A DNA stretch of 64,000 nucleotides from Salvia splendens (GCF_004379255.2 NC_056035.1:39684773-39748772), one strand, 5' to 3'. Shown: positions 37,015 through 49,149, counted from the stretch's first letter. Translations and numbers: made by a program. The notes: generated from the letters alone by a model not told the origin.

Positions 37015-38388
37015 GGCCCCGTTTGGTAGCTATGTTACGATTAGATAAGAGGATTAATCCGGGTTTATTTGTGCATTTGGTAGCTATGTTAATAAACTTA
37101 ATAGCCCGTGTTCTGTATCCGGCCCGCACAAAGCCCATTAAAAAATCTATGTTTCAGTCACATATGTAACCACTCATTTTGGCATGTTACATATCAAGGA
37201 TACCTAGTTAATTTTGCAAAATACATTTTTACCCATAATTTAAAATTTTAGATATAACTTTGGTAATAAAAATAAGCTCCAAAAGAAAAGGAAAAAAAGT
37301 TCATATTATTAAACTCACCTAAGTGTGATAATATTGTATTTTAATATTACAACAGTCATAATCAATATATTATACATGAGGCACGTTTAGTATATTATTA
37401 TTTATAATTACTAATTAGCTAGGAATTGAAGATATTATCAATAAGAGCAATAACTAAGACAAATTTAATATAATTAATTATTGCTCATCTAATCAGGGTA
37501 AACTATGCAATCACGTAATAAAGGTAATTTGTATTATCAATTTTATGCTGGAGACATAATTAACGTGGGCTTAGATCTAATTATTTGAATTGTTGTAAAA
37601 TGTGAAATTACAAAATTTCACATAAAAATAAATAACTATTGTAGGCCCAGAAATCATTAATTATATATAAGAGTAAGACTAGAGATAGGAAATATGCAAA
37701 TATCTATGCTTGAATTTTAAATTTTAAACTAGTATTACACCGTGCTATGCACAAGACATTTTCAAATATTGATTAGATTATAAACTAATTAAATAAAATT
37801 AGAAATAATATCACTATATAAAAATGGTAAACAAAAATTTAATAATATATAATAAATATAGATTAATAATAAATATGAGATAATTAATCACATATTATAA
37901 TATTTTATTGTTAAATTAAAGATAAAGACATATTATATTAAAGAATTGAACAAGAGAGGAATCACACATAAATTTTGAATTTTTTTTATACACTACACTA
38001 CCTATAGAATTAAACACACATAATTAAAGTTCTTTATTGAACAGATCCTCTCATTGTCTCACATCTTCTATAAAATATTAATTTAATAACGATATATTAG
38101 AATCAATCAAAACTAAAAATTAGGGTAACATAACCCATACTTATAGGAATTATTAGGGCAACATAAGGATTATTAAGTAATTACATAAAATTAATGAGGA
38201 TAATTTTGACAATTACAATTTTAATTCTTATTTGTGACTGGTTGAACCAAACACTTAAATAAGATAACTCACAATTATCTTAATCTATCAAACACTCAAT
38301 ATATATTTCTTAACTAATTGAAACTATGATAAGTATCATTAATTGTATCATGCCTAGTCGAAACATGACATAGCTACCAAACCGGCCC
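37015..38388. mobile_element. Tourist-like (PIF/Harbinger-type) non-autonomous element
   Basis: Begins GGCCCCGTTTGGTAGCTATG and ends with the complement of GGGCCGGTTTGGTAGCTATG; TAA flanks both sides (37012-37014, 38389-38391). About 1.4 kb, AT-rich, no transposase. Inside at about 37729, CTAGTATTACACCGTGCTAT resembles the 3' end of the Helitron at 51067. Confidence 0.75.
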
Positions 38389-38391
38389 TAA

Positions 38392-39150
38392 GAATGTTTC
38401 TTAAACATTTGAAACCCAAATCATTCAATTTAAAGCTCAAGCTCCATTACCAATTAAAATAAATAACGTACAAACCCTAATTGAAGGAAAATCAAGACAT
38501 TTTTTTTCTTCCTTCTCTACCTCTTATCTCAATTCACCAACAAAAAAAAGAAGAAAAAATCAAAAGAAATTAGGAAAAACCTAATTTAATTTCACCAAGA
38601 AAAAGGAAAAAGGAAAAAAAAAAAGAAAAGGGCGCGACCACCATTCCCCTCACGAGCCCAGCCCATTGTCGCGCTTCCTGTCCACTTGTCATGCCCCTTC
38701 TCTACACCCTATTCCGGTATTCCATCGTCCAGCCCAACCCATTGTCGCGCTTCCGGCCCATTCGCTCCCGTCACCCCTTCACGATCTAACCCTATTCTCA
38801 ACGACCTCGCCACCGCCGCAAACGCAGCTAAGCTTGTGAGTTGCCCTAGTGAGAAAGTTTGAATTTTAAAAATAATTAAAACTTTATAAATGTAAAAATA
38901 GGTGTAGTAATGATACATACGTAATTTTCCACAATTGACTAGATGAGAATGCATCCTCATTGACTCCAAACCCAACCAATCAATACTATAGATTTTTAAT
39001 CGTATTAATAAAAAGGAAAATACATAGATATTGAAATAAATAAACAAAAATGACAGGTGGAGAAGCAAGATTTGAGGAAAGTGAATTGGAGGTGAGAGAA
39101 AAACAGTACTATTACTTTACATAGTATTGTATACTATTTAGACAGAGTGT
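38392..39150. other. Upstream region of the ELF4-like gene
   Basis: Purine-rich low-complexity DNA near 38520-38630, then a GC-richer block at 38640-38830 that contains CAGCCCATTGTCGCGCTTCC and a near copy (CAACCCATTGTCGCGCTTCC). No gene is convincing. A (CT)n run at 39184-39199 lies at the start of the presumed 5' UTR. Confidence 0.45.
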
Positions 39151-39247
39151 TGCCTGCCTCCTCACTGTCATATCTTCATATTCTCTCTCTCTCTCTCTGT
39201 AGATTCGATTTCATTCACCGCCGATCTCTCCATCTCCTCCGTTTATA

Positions 39248-40332
39248 ATGCTCCAAGTTTTCCAAGGTATGTCAAAACTAATATACATACATATATATGT
39301 ATCTACTTCTTCATAAAGTTTGAAAGAAAATTCTCTTCTTCTTCTTCTTCTTGAAACTTTGCTATCAAAATATTATTTTTTTTTAAATCCCCTTTAATTT
39401 TCTGAAGTAGAGTGACAAAATTGACTTTTTTGCAGCTGAAAAAATTAAAAAAACTGAAGATTTGGTTACATGATTAAAGACTGATAATTTCTCTTAAATG
39501 GGTCTGCGACTACAATAGAGATTTAAATTTTTGTTTCCATTTAAAGGAATTGAGATTTGGGTTTTCTGCAACTGAAACAAAAAAATCTTTAGGTGTACGG
39601 AGCAAAACACTTGAATTCCCCCATTCGTCCTTTGCTTTCTTGCTTAATATAACTGCCATTTTTTTTTACCATAAATAGTTTAATTCTCATTTTTTCCAGA
39701 CACAAGCACTGCCATAATTTATTTCAACAAATTCTGTTTTTTGACCATCATTAATATTATCACCATTTTTCGATTATTTTGTTTTTTCTCTTTGTGTGTG
39801 GAGATTCTTCTTTTGAAATTTGTGAGTACATTGGAAAAAGGTTCCCTTTTCTGGAAATAGGATCTGCTTTTCCACATCTCATCATCCCTAAACAAAATAC
39901 TAATAATAATTATTTTAATTATACAGTAGCAATAATTTCAACCCACAATCACAATCATGCTGATATTATTCTTATTATTATTGTAGTAAAATCATTACTA
40001 ACTTGTAGAAATTTACATATTTTCAGTTTTCTTGTTAATCCCTCATTTTTTGTGGGGTGGGGTGGGTAGGTAGGGTGGGCATGATATGAAGTTCAGGCTT
40101 TGTCTCATATTCCCAAATTGTCTTTAAAGAATTCAAAAACTTATCATGTTTTGTCTGGTCATTTTTTTAATATAAACAAGTACATTTAGTAGATATGATA
40201 ATGTGCATTCGTCAAAATCAAATAAAAACATTATTGTCTCTCATTCTTATGTTTCATTTCTTTTTATTGTTCAATTATCAATTAATTTTCCACATATATG
40301 TTTCCTCTCTATGCAGGCTTGATTTGAATATA
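39248..40332 (+). promoter_or_regulatory. Spliced mini-uORF in the ELF4-like leader
   Basis: ATG at 39248 starts MLQVFQ; the codon after it is split by the 39267-40316 intron, then GLI and a TGA at about 40324-40326. It would end some 25 bases before the main ATG and could damp translation. This assumes transcription starts upstream of 39248. Confidence 0.45.
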
Positions 40333-40351
40333 ATAAAAAAATAGAAAAAAA

Positions 40352-40684
40352 ATGGAGGGTGACACATTTTCTGGGCTAGATGGGAAGGTTGTGCAGAATT
40401 TTCAAAAAAGCTTTGTTCAAGTTCAAAACATACTGGATCAGAACCGGCTTCTGATCAACGAGATTAACCAGAACCACGAGTCGAAAATCCCGGATAATTT
40501 GAGCAGAAATGTTGGGCTAATTAGGGAGCTCAACAACAATATAAGGAGGGTTGTTGATCTCTACTCGGATCTCTCCACCTCCTTCTCCAAGTCAATGGAT
40601 GCATCGTCTGAAGGCGACTCCAGCGGCGCCTTCAAGTCTGATGGGAAGGCCGGGGCCTTCAAGAGGCACCGGCCCGGTTCTTGA
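40352..40684 (+). CDS. ELF4L: EARLY FLOWERING 4-like (ELF4-like) protein
   Basis: 110 residues, one coding exon. The ELF4 domain (DUF1313) covers about residues 10-82: GKVVQNFQKSFVQVQNILDQ, RLLINEINQNHESK, RNVGLIRELNNNIRRVVDLY. The tail is serine- and glycine-rich and ends KRHRPGS. ELF4 family proteins are small helical nuclear proteins; ELF4 itself joins ELF3 and LUX in the evening complex that represses clock genes at dusk. This copy looks closer to the ELF4-like paralogues than to ELF4, so a clock role is probable but not certain. A 5' UTR exon (from about 39200) is joined by an intron 39267-40316. That leader has an ATG at 39248 which, after splicing, reads a nine-codon uORF ending just downstream of the junction. 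No lesion. Confidence 0.93.
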   Translation: MEGDTFSGLDGKVVQNFQKSFVQVQNILDQNRLLINEINQNHESKIPDNLSRNVGLIRELNNNIRRVVDLYSDLSTSFSKSMDASSEGDSSGAFKSDGKAGAFKRHRPGS

Positions 40685-41975
40685 AAGGTAGTAGTAAAGG
40701 AAAAGAAACAAAAAAAAAATGGTTAGTTTGAGTAAGTTTGTAACTCAATTTCTCACCACTAGTATATTATTTGTCAAAGAAGAAAATAATAGTGGCACTA
40801 AATCTATTTATTTTGATATTGCTTTGTAGTAACTTTGTGTACCTTTGATCTAATTGAATCAAGAATGCCTCTATTTTCTGCATCTCATGAAAGCTAGGAT
40901 TGAAAATGTTGTGTCTTTTGCTTTTTTGTGTTTGTCAAAAAGGTTGTTTATCATCATGAATGCATCTTTTCGTAGCTAGTTTTTTTTTTCTTGATTTCTC
41001 TATTTTTTAAAATAAAGTTTTTGTTCCTCCTCCTATTACTGTTGGCATTTATGTTGGAACTCTTTATTCTTTCCAAATTCTATTTTTATTTATTTAATAG
41101 AGAAAAACTATTGAGTTTGATCAAATTCTAGTAATATATTGCAATTTTGAAAAATGATCCAAAAGAACCCTGAAATTTAACATTGTCTGCAATTGTGTGC
41201 GGGTTATGCTTTGGTGAAATCGTATATGATGTGATAATCGAAATTTATGTTTATATCTCTAACTGGATCTTCATCAGTTTGACAACACATTTAACATTTA
41301 TTCAGTTACATCTTCAATTTGAGATATGTATATATCACATCAACAATATATTATATATTGACAACTTAAGTATTTCGTCATTAAATAATTACAAACAATG
41401 TTAAACTTCATGATTTTACATAAAGCTATGAGGATTTGACCATACCTCATCAATTTGTCAAAAAAACTATAGGTCATTTGCTTTTTGATGGAAAAAAATC
41501 TGTGGAGGAATTGTATGTGGAAAAAGGTTTCAAGAAAATAAACTCAATGCAAAGATGCTCTGATATAATTTGATGATTACAGCTTTGAGATAATCTTTTT
41601 AGTTCCCAACCACATTCCACCACAGGAATAGAATCTCAGATAAGAGATGATGATGGGCTTTTTGACCTTTTTTCTTTTTAAAATTTATTTTTAGTTTTTA
41701 ATTAATATTTTTTGGGGGTTGGGGTTGCAAATGACAAAATCTTAGATGCCATTGACAGTGAGAGAAAATTGTAAAAAAAATGAAATATTGGATGGGATGA
41801 GGTGGGGTTTTGGATCAACAAAGAGGAAGTTGAGTAGTTCAAAAACAAAACACTACAGTTTGAAGAGAGATTAGAGAGAAAGATGTAAATAGTGAGGTCC
41901 AACGACTTGACAAGGGACCCAATTGTATGTCCTTTTTTTTATTGGATTTGAACTCAAAATTTATTCACTCCATGC
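40685..41975. other. ELF4-like 3' UTR and intergenic DNA
   Basis: Probable 3' UTR to about 41000, then AT-rich sequence. No gene seen. Confidence 0.5.
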
Positions 41976-41978
41976 TTA

Positions 41979-42745
41979 GAGCATCACCAATGGCGCTCAG
42001 GCGTGTCGGAATTCCGCGGCGGCCATCCACCATTGTGGATGGTATACACGGATACGAAATTCCGCCGAGGACACTGCAGTTCCTCGACATTACGCGGAAT
42101 TCCGTCGCGACGGGCGTGCGGACGTCCGCCATTGCGTTGACTCCCACGGACGTCCACGCGAAATTTCCGTTTATTGCATTAAAATTTTTAAAAAAAATTC
42201 TATATATATGGCTCGTTGAACTGCATTTCATTCGCACCACTTGTTTTAACAAGTTTCTCTCTCTACATTTCTTTTATATATCCGGAATGACTGGTAGTGA
42301 TAGTGGTCGTTGAACTGCATTTCATGACGATGTCGATCGAGTCCGTGCATTTGCCGACATGCGCCAAAGACAAGCCCATGTTCGGCTCCAGAACGATATT
42401 ATTGAAGAAGTATGGCAGCGGAGGGGTCGTCGTTGATGTAGTTTTTTTTTTTAATTTGGTGAAATGTACTTTTCTTTTTTTTATTTAATGGAATTTTTTC
42501 CCCTATTTGTGTTGAAATTTTAATTCCGTAAATTGTTTAATTTCAGAAATTGTTTAATTTGTGAATTTGTGGTTTTTTTAATTGTGGGAAGTCCTTCGGG
42601 AAGTCCTTGGGGATGTTTCCCAGCGTGCAGTGGGAAGTCCTTATGACGTGGCAGTGCAGTGGGAAGTCTGTATGACGTGGCAGGAGGTGTTTTTAGAAAT
42701 TCCGCAGGGAATTCCGCCGGAAATTCCGCGCCACTGCTGATGCTC
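41979..42745 (+). mobile_element. PIF/Harbinger deletion derivative
   Basis: Starts GAGCATCACCAATGGCGC and ends with the complement of GAGCATCAGCAGTGGCGCGG; TTA flanks both ends (41976-41978, 42746-42748). 767 bp. A remnant near 42320-42436 reads VRAFADMRQRQAHVRLQND then IIEEVWQRRGRR and stop, which looks like the tail of a Harbinger transposase. Most of the coding region is lost. Confidence 0.8.
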
Positions 42746-43038
42746 TTATCTATTCTCCACATTGGATCCACTTATGTTCTTTTTCCCCAACTTGACAAGA
42801 GATCCACTTAGGTTCTTTTTCCCCAATTGCATTTCAATATATTTTTATACTAGTAGTGTAGTATTATTTAGTCATAGGAATAAAGGGGATTCAACATTGG
42901 ATCAAGAAATAGAATTTTGTTTCATTTTACTTCATTTTTTATGAACATTTTAGGTTAGTAGGGCTACAATTTTTTCACTAAAAACTTATTGTTTTATCCC
43001 TATATTATGTTGTGTCATTCAGATCAATATATTGGTTT

Positions 43039-44437
43039 TGTTGGTTTTGCAGCGGAAATCAATTTAGTTTGATTGAACAATTTACATCTAACTATCCTTT
43101 TAACCCAATTGTAAACTAGAAACATGTTTATAAACATATAATCTCAGATCATATTGAATATCTTTGCAATTAAATACAACGATTTATCGTATGAATTCAA
43201 GTAATTGAATTCGAACTCCTTCTTCAATCGTCTCTACCACGGATCTTCTGATCTGTTCTCTTTTAACTCGAATTTGACCTTTGTGTGGGCAAAGCTTGTC
43301 AAATCCTCAAAAGCTGGAGAAGAATTGAAGACATAAATCTCTACGGAAGAAGAGCCCTAAAAAAATCGATAATTTCTCTGTACAGATTGTAGGGATTGAA
43401 TTTTTACGTAGAATGAATTAATCTGTCTTCTCTTCTTCTCCCTTTTATATTAAGTTAATTATTTTGGGCCAGACCAGGGATCTGTGGAGGATTGGATTGG
43501 GCCACAGTTCAGGCTTCCACTAATTAAATTAAAGCAATTTAATTCAAGCCCAAACTTAAATATTATTATCATCCACTATAGATATAATATTGACTGCCCG
43601 TCCAAACCGAAATTACGAGTATTCCGGGACTTCCTCTTTAATTAAATCATTTCTCGTGTTAAAGATATATATATCCATTAATTAATATCAAGTCTGCTAT
43701 CCGACTATTATTAATTAATTTCTTTTTCCAAGAGTGGTCTAGTTTAGAAACATTATTTATTATTCATGGAATAAATTCCTAATGGCCAGTTTTCTGAATA
43801 ATAAAACATTTTTCTAAACACCTCTTGAGGATGTTATCATACTAGCCTCTCCCAGCACACGATTCATTGCAATAACAATACTAGCACCACTTAGACATTA
43901 ATGATCATTGCTCAATCTATCAGGATTCTTGGACAACGAAATTCCCTCACCATTTGATAAGTCAAAGTAGTTTTCAATTAATATCGTATGCTCAATGTTA
44001 TGTCAACAATGATTAAGAAACGACAATCGCCGAGACCTCGTCTTTCAGTAAATAGCCAAGAAAGACTTATCTCATTGTTTGATCCTTTCAGTGTTATACC
44101 ACACCGACGTCGTTCATTTCCTTAGGTAAGGAAACTTTCGGACTGACGTCGCAACCTTCACGATAGGTAGTCAAAGCCTATCTAGGTTGTGAAACAATTT
44201 TACTTCTGCAAGAACCGACAAGTTACCTACTGTGAACGCTGCTCACAACTCGTCTACTATGCAAAAGACTTAGACTCATTTTGCTTAAACTATGTATTTA
44301 AATGGAAAACGCATTTCAACATCTCATAAATACATTGTAACAAAATATTCTTTCTCATAAAATGGTAACAAATGGATAAAAGAGTTATTACATATACAAG
44401 CATTCGAAAGAAGCTTTCAGTATACTAAACTCTAACA
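43039..44437 (-). mobile_element. Solo LTR, 1.4 kb, probably Ty1/copia
   Basis: TG...CA termini (TGTTGGTTTTGC on the left, CTCTAACA on the right) with a perfect 5 bp target duplication GGTTT at 43034-43038 and 44438-44442. A TATA-like motif (AATATAAAAGGGAG on the minus strand, near 43440-43453) suggests minus orientation. No internal region or partner LTR is present. Confidence 0.85.
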
Positions 44438-44442
44438 GGTTT

Positions 44443-45432
44443 ATGTTTGTTTAAGTGAGAAGTTCGAAGTAAAATAGTTAATGACCAATTTGATATATGT
44501 TGGGGACGGAGGAGGGGCTCTGGGATGGAGTCCCCGAGCAACAGTTTGGACTTTTGTACAATATATATTTAGGTTCAACCTGATTTCTATTGTTATTGAG
44601 ATTTACAGTTATACTCTATCTTTGTAAATTGTATCTAAAAATATATATTGTTGAACTAATATTGAACATGATAAATCATTCTTGTATATATTTCATCTAT
44701 ATTTGTGATAACCTGTGTAAATCTCTTAATAATTTCGAGTTGAATTCACATTCCTAATACTCCCTCCGTCCCAAGCTACTCACACTTATTTCCTTTTTGG
44801 GCGTCCCAAGTTACTTGCACTCTTTCCATTTTTAGTAAAAATTTTCACCTACAGCCGTCATTTTTGACTTTCCTATACACTCATTCCTTAATCTCCGTGC
44901 CGAAAAGGAAAGTAGCGAGTAGCCCGGGACGGAGGGAGTATTAGACTTGTTAGTTCTTTTTAAAAAGGATCCGTAATGGTTCTCCAATTACTTACATAAT
45001 TACTCAAATCCTCAACTTATCGAATGAAGAAGAAATATCTTACCAATTTAAATGTGCTTCATTGTGAAAGTTGAAGTAGTTAGTTGGTACTTGATGGGTT
45101 AATAACCCCACTTTTTAACCATTTATAGATGCCAAATTATACTTTAATAGGGAAATTGACCTTGTGTGTGAACATTGGTCATTCATGTCTATATCACAGT
45201 TCCTCAATAATAATCTACTTCATTGTAAAAAATCAATGTATATCAATAATCTAAACGTCAAATCATTCATTCCAACCATGTACATTTTCACACAAAAGTT
45301 AATGCACTTTTTCTAACATTTATGCAACTTTGCAAATGGGCTTAATTAAAGGCACTGAAAACTAGAAATTAGAACTAAAAATGAAATAAAACAATTATTC
45401 TTTAGTTAGTTTCAAATGTGGTTTGGTTGTAT
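44443..45432. other. Intergenic DNA with one Stowaway
   Basis: AT-rich, no gene apart from the Stowaway element at 44760-44938. Confidence 0.5.
44760..44938. mobile_element. Stowaway MITE, well preserved
   Basis: CTCCCTCCGTCCCAAGCTAC at the left and its near-complement GTAGCCCGGGACGGAGGGAG-like end at the right, with TA target duplications at 44758-44759 and 44939-44940. 179 bp. Confidence 0.85.
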
Positions 45433-45435
45433 TTA

Positions 45436-46389
45436 GGCCATCCACAACGCTGTCTCTATACCGTCTCTTAAACCGTCTCTTAACTACTATTTGAGCACTA
45501 TTTGAGGGCCCCACTGTCCTTTTTTCCTCCATCTCTTAACTAAGAGACGGAACCTGCAACGCTCCGTCTCTTAACCGTCTCTATACCGTCTCTTAATTAC
45601 TATTCATTCAATTTAATTTATAATTTTTTTTAAAACCCAATTCAATTTAAACAAACACACTTTATTAAAATTAAAACAATATTACAACTTAACAATATTA
45701 CAACTTAAAATTAAAACAATATTACAACTTAACAATATTACAATAGGTATCTCCCCAAATCGGGTTATCGCAGAAGTAGTCGCGTACTAACCGTGCGGCG
45801 GCTTCCTCCCGGTTCCGATTGATGTACTTCCGGGAGCGTCGTGGGGGTGGTGCGGCTTCCTCCGCCTCTCGTCGTCGATCTTCTTCGAGTGATTGTTCCA
45901 TTAATTGGCGCATTTGTTCAAAAGGATCCATTTGTTTGAGTTGATTGAAGATGGAAATTGGAGTGATAGAGAGGATTTGAGAGGAATAGATGTGTGTTTG
46001 TGTTTGAAATGAGTATGGAATAGAATTATTTATAGAGTAAAAAAATTAAAAATTTAAAAAATGAAAATAAATATTTAACGGTAATATTACCGTTTGAAAA
46101 AAAAAAAATTTTTTTATTAAAAATCGATTTTTTTAAAAAAAAATGAATTATTGCGTCATCAGTGACGACGCCCACTCGCGGGCCAGCGAGTGGGCGTCAC
46201 GCACGCATGGGGACGTGCCACGTGTCTCGGGCGCGTGGCGAGACAGCTCGTCTCGTGTCTCTCCGAGACGAGCTACGCGACGAGACGGTCGCGAGCTGGA
46301 GACGAGATGGCCGCTGCAATGCGTCTCGCGGGGGTCTCGTCTCTCCGAGACGAGACGCGAGCCCGGCGCGAGACGCGTTGTGGATGGTC
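45436..46389 (-). mobile_element. PIF/Harbinger deletion derivative with transposase N-terminus only
   Basis: Ends GGCCATCCACAACGCTGT (left) and, complemented on the right, GACCATCCACAACGCGTC; TTA flanks both (45433-45435, 46390-46392). The 5' end is on the right: it has the CGAGACG-rich block and a perfect 13 bp stem hairpin (46167-46179 with 46186-46198) also found in the 63.5 kb element. Its 3' part shares GGTTCCGTCTCTTAGTTAAG with the 32 kb ORF1 element. 954 bp. Confidence 0.88.
45722..45931 (-). pseudogene. Harbinger transposase N-terminal fragment
   Basis: Starts at ATG 45929-45931: MDPFEQMRQLMEQSLEEDRR, then SRKYINRNREEAAARLVRDY and FCDNPIW. This matches the N-terminus of the family transposase (compare RRYIHRDREGAHERLGADYF in the 47.6 kb copy). 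The frame then leaves the family sequence and stops; the DDE region has been deleted. Confidence 0.75.
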
Positions 46390-46392
46390 TTA

Positions 46393-47195
46393 GGAGTTAT
46401 CGAAGAAAATCATGTGACAAAGGAATCTTGATGTCATTCTTTACCTAGAAAAAACAGTGTTAATTATTTTTTCCCAAATTAAAAGATTGGGAAAGAAGAG
46501 ATACTGGTCGAACTTTTAATACACAAATTTGCAATTGTACAAAACTAACAAATAACTTTGTAATTTGATATACTTATCTACATGTAAAAATCGAATACTC
46601 CATGATCTATCTAGGGAGCAAAAAAGAATGAAAAGAAAATTATTAGTGGAGTAGTATTAATAAATTATCAATTATAAAAAGTGAAGGAAAAATCAAGTGA
46701 TGATAGAACAATAGGAGCAAGAGTCGTCAACAACCAGCAAAGTAGATGAACAAAAATAGCAAGCAAAAACAAAATAAAATAGTGTAGTTAATCTAGCAAT
46801 TATCTCTAAATTAATGAAAACAACAAATATAAAAGATTATATACTCAATTATTGTACCTATGATTTTGTTGGTGGGACATGTCAATGGGCTCCAAATTTT
46901 CTAATCTTAGGAAAAATAAAAGGGACCACTTAGGTGACTGCTAGAGAATATATACGTCTTGCACAGTTTTAACACTATTCTTTTTAAAATGAAAATTTAA
47001 ATTTAATTTTTTTTATGTGGATTCATGTATTACCCTATTTTTTGGTGTCACATAATATATTGGTGATATGATGGTTTATTTAAATTTTAAATTTAATTTT
47101 TTTTTATGTGGATTCATGTATTACCCTATTTTTTGGTGTCACATAATATATTGGTGATATGATGGTTTATTTTGCCCTTATTAGGCTGAGACCAT
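46393..47195. other. Intergenic DNA with a 90 bp tandem duplication
   Basis: AT-rich. Two adjacent copies of a unit containing ATGTGGATTCATGTATTACC and GGTGATATGATGGTTTATTT lie at 46999-47080 and 47089-47171, just before the Harbinger element. No gene seen. Confidence 0.65.
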
Positions 47196-47198
47196 TTA

Positions 47199-49149
47199 GA
47201 GCATTTGCAAGGTGGACGGACACGGCACGGAAGACGTCGTCCGCTGCTGCGCTTGCGTCGCTGGCACGGCGCTGCTCGATGCATCGAGCACGTCCGTGCC
47301 AGCGAGCAGGTGATTGGGCAACGGCTATGCCGTTGCATTTGAATATTTTTATTTTTTTTCAAAAATTCAGTTTTTAATTATAAAAACCGATGAAAAATAA
47401 AAAAATATTTTCCTAATCCCCAAAAAATGGCCGTTTTTGCCCGTTTTTCTGTATTTTTTTATTTTTTTCCCCAAAATCATCTATAAATACACACATTCAT
47501 CTTCCATTTTCCACATCAAATCATCTCTCATTCATCTCTCATTCATATTTTTCATACAACTTATCTACACATTCATCTCTCACTCAAAACCTCAAATGGA
47601 TTTCACTCATCTTATTGCGGAAGCGGAGCGCGAAGAACAAGAATACTACGAACAACATCGTGCCGCTTATGATGCATATGTCGCAGCGAATACCCCCGCC
47701 CCTCCTCCTCAACCAACTAGATCAACTCGCCGCTACATCCATCGTGACCGGGAGGGAGCCCACGAAAGGCTCGGTGCCGACTATTTTGCCGACCCGCCGC
47801 GGTTTTCAGCGGATTACTTCAGGCGCCGTTTTCGAATGTCAAAGCGCCTGTTTATGCGTATTGTCAACATATTGTCCGCTCGTGTTGAATTCTTCCAAAC
47901 AGATCCAGATGCAGTCGGTCGGCAAAGTATCACGCCGTTGCAGAAGTGTACGTGTGCCATCCGACAACTCGCTACTGGGCAAACGGCCGACCTCTTCGAC
48001 GAGTATTTACATGTCGGTGAGTAGAGTGGAATCCTTTGTCTTAAAAATTTTTGCGAGGGCGTTCGTACAACTTTAGGTGATGAATTCCTTCGGGCACCCA
48101 CCACCGATGATTGCCAACGGTTGTCTCGTCTTCACGGATCAGTCCATGGCTTTCCCCGAATGCTTGGCAACATTGACTGCATGCATTGGAGGTGGAAGAA
48201 TTGACCGACTGCTTGGAGGGGGCAACACTTAAGCGGCCACAAAGGCAGCAGCCCAACACTTATCCTTGAGGCGGTCGCCGACTACCGCCTATGGATTTGG
48301 CATGCATATTTCAGCGTTGCCGGATCCAACAACGACTTGAACGTGCTCTATTCTTCGCCCCTCTTCAATGATGTGTTGAATGGTGTAGCACTGGCGATCG
48401 ACTTCACAGTTAACGGAAATACATACCACATGGGTTACTATCTAGTCGAATGTATCTACCCAAGGTGGTCGACTTTCGTGAAAACGCTCAGCAACCCGCA
48501 AGACCCGAGACGGGTTCTTTTTGCGCAGCGTCAAGAGTCCGCGCGGAAGGACGTCGAAAGAGCCTTTGGGGTCCTTCAAGCCCGATTCAACATTGTGAAG
48601 GCCCCGGCTCGGCTGTGGTACTTGAACAATATCGCCGACATCATGTACACGTGTATTATCTTACACAACATGATTATAGCCGACGAAGGACCGAGGGCGG
48701 CTAGCTTCTACGACGAGGATGAAGCCGGAAGCTCAAGCGCAAGGTCTCCCCCACGCCGAGGTGTGCATACGACGGTGGGTGAGAGGATCGAAACAAGGCA
48801 TACAATGCGCGATACCCGAACCCATGTTGAGCTACAAGAAGACCTAAACAAACACATGTAGGCGAAATTCAGCACCGTGTAGTGGGTTTTTTTTAATTTT
48901 ACGAATTTAATTATGTAATTTTTAATTTTAAGTATTTTAATTATGTACTTTTTAATTTTTATGATTTTAATTATGTCTTTTTTTATTTGTAATTTGTAAT
49001 ATTATTTTAATTTTTTTTAATGAATTTTAATGTTATGGAAATGTTTTTATTTAAAATGAATTGTGCTCGTCCTTGCAGAAGAGCACAGTTGTGGATGTTG
49101 TGCTCTTGCCTAAGAGCAGGCAGAAATAGTGGCGCGGTTGTGGGTGCTC
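47199..49149 (+). mobile_element. PIF/Harbinger transposon with near-complete transposase
   Basis: TTA target duplications at 47196-47198 and 49150-49152. Ends GAGCATTTGCAAGGTGGA and, complemented on the right, GAGCACCCACAACCGCGC, imperfect inverted repeats. Subterminal perfect palindrome GCTCGATGCATCGAGC at 47274-47289. Holds a transposase gene on the plus strand but no ORF1. Same family as 16922-18976. Confidence 0.88.
47596..48861 (+). pseudogene. Harbinger (HARBI1/ALP1-like) DDE transposase with two nonsense codons
   Basis: The ATG at 47596 (MDFTHLIAEAEREEQEYYEQ) is the natural start; the frame is open further upstream but that part reads as AT-rich leader. One frame runs 47596-48861, about 421 codons, interrupted only by TAG at 48022-48024 and TGA at 48202-48204. 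Blocks in order: RRYIHRDREGAHERLGADYF, MSKRLFMRIVNILSARVEFF, RQLATGQTADLFDEYLHVGE, DCMHWRW (first Asp), NNDLNVLYSSPLFNDVL (second Asp), RKDVERAFGVLQARF (Glu). The catalytic residues are all present. The element needs ORF1 from elsewhere. It cannot yield a full protein without readthrough. Confidence 0.9.

Noticed and set aside
38709..39068. 119-codon minus-strand frame upstream of the ELF4-like gene
   Set aside because: No known domain, hydrophobic low-complexity half, no splice or promoter support.
46143..46448. Three overlapping arginine-rich frames
   Set aside because: They fall in the CGAGACG-rich subterminal repeat region of a Harbinger element.
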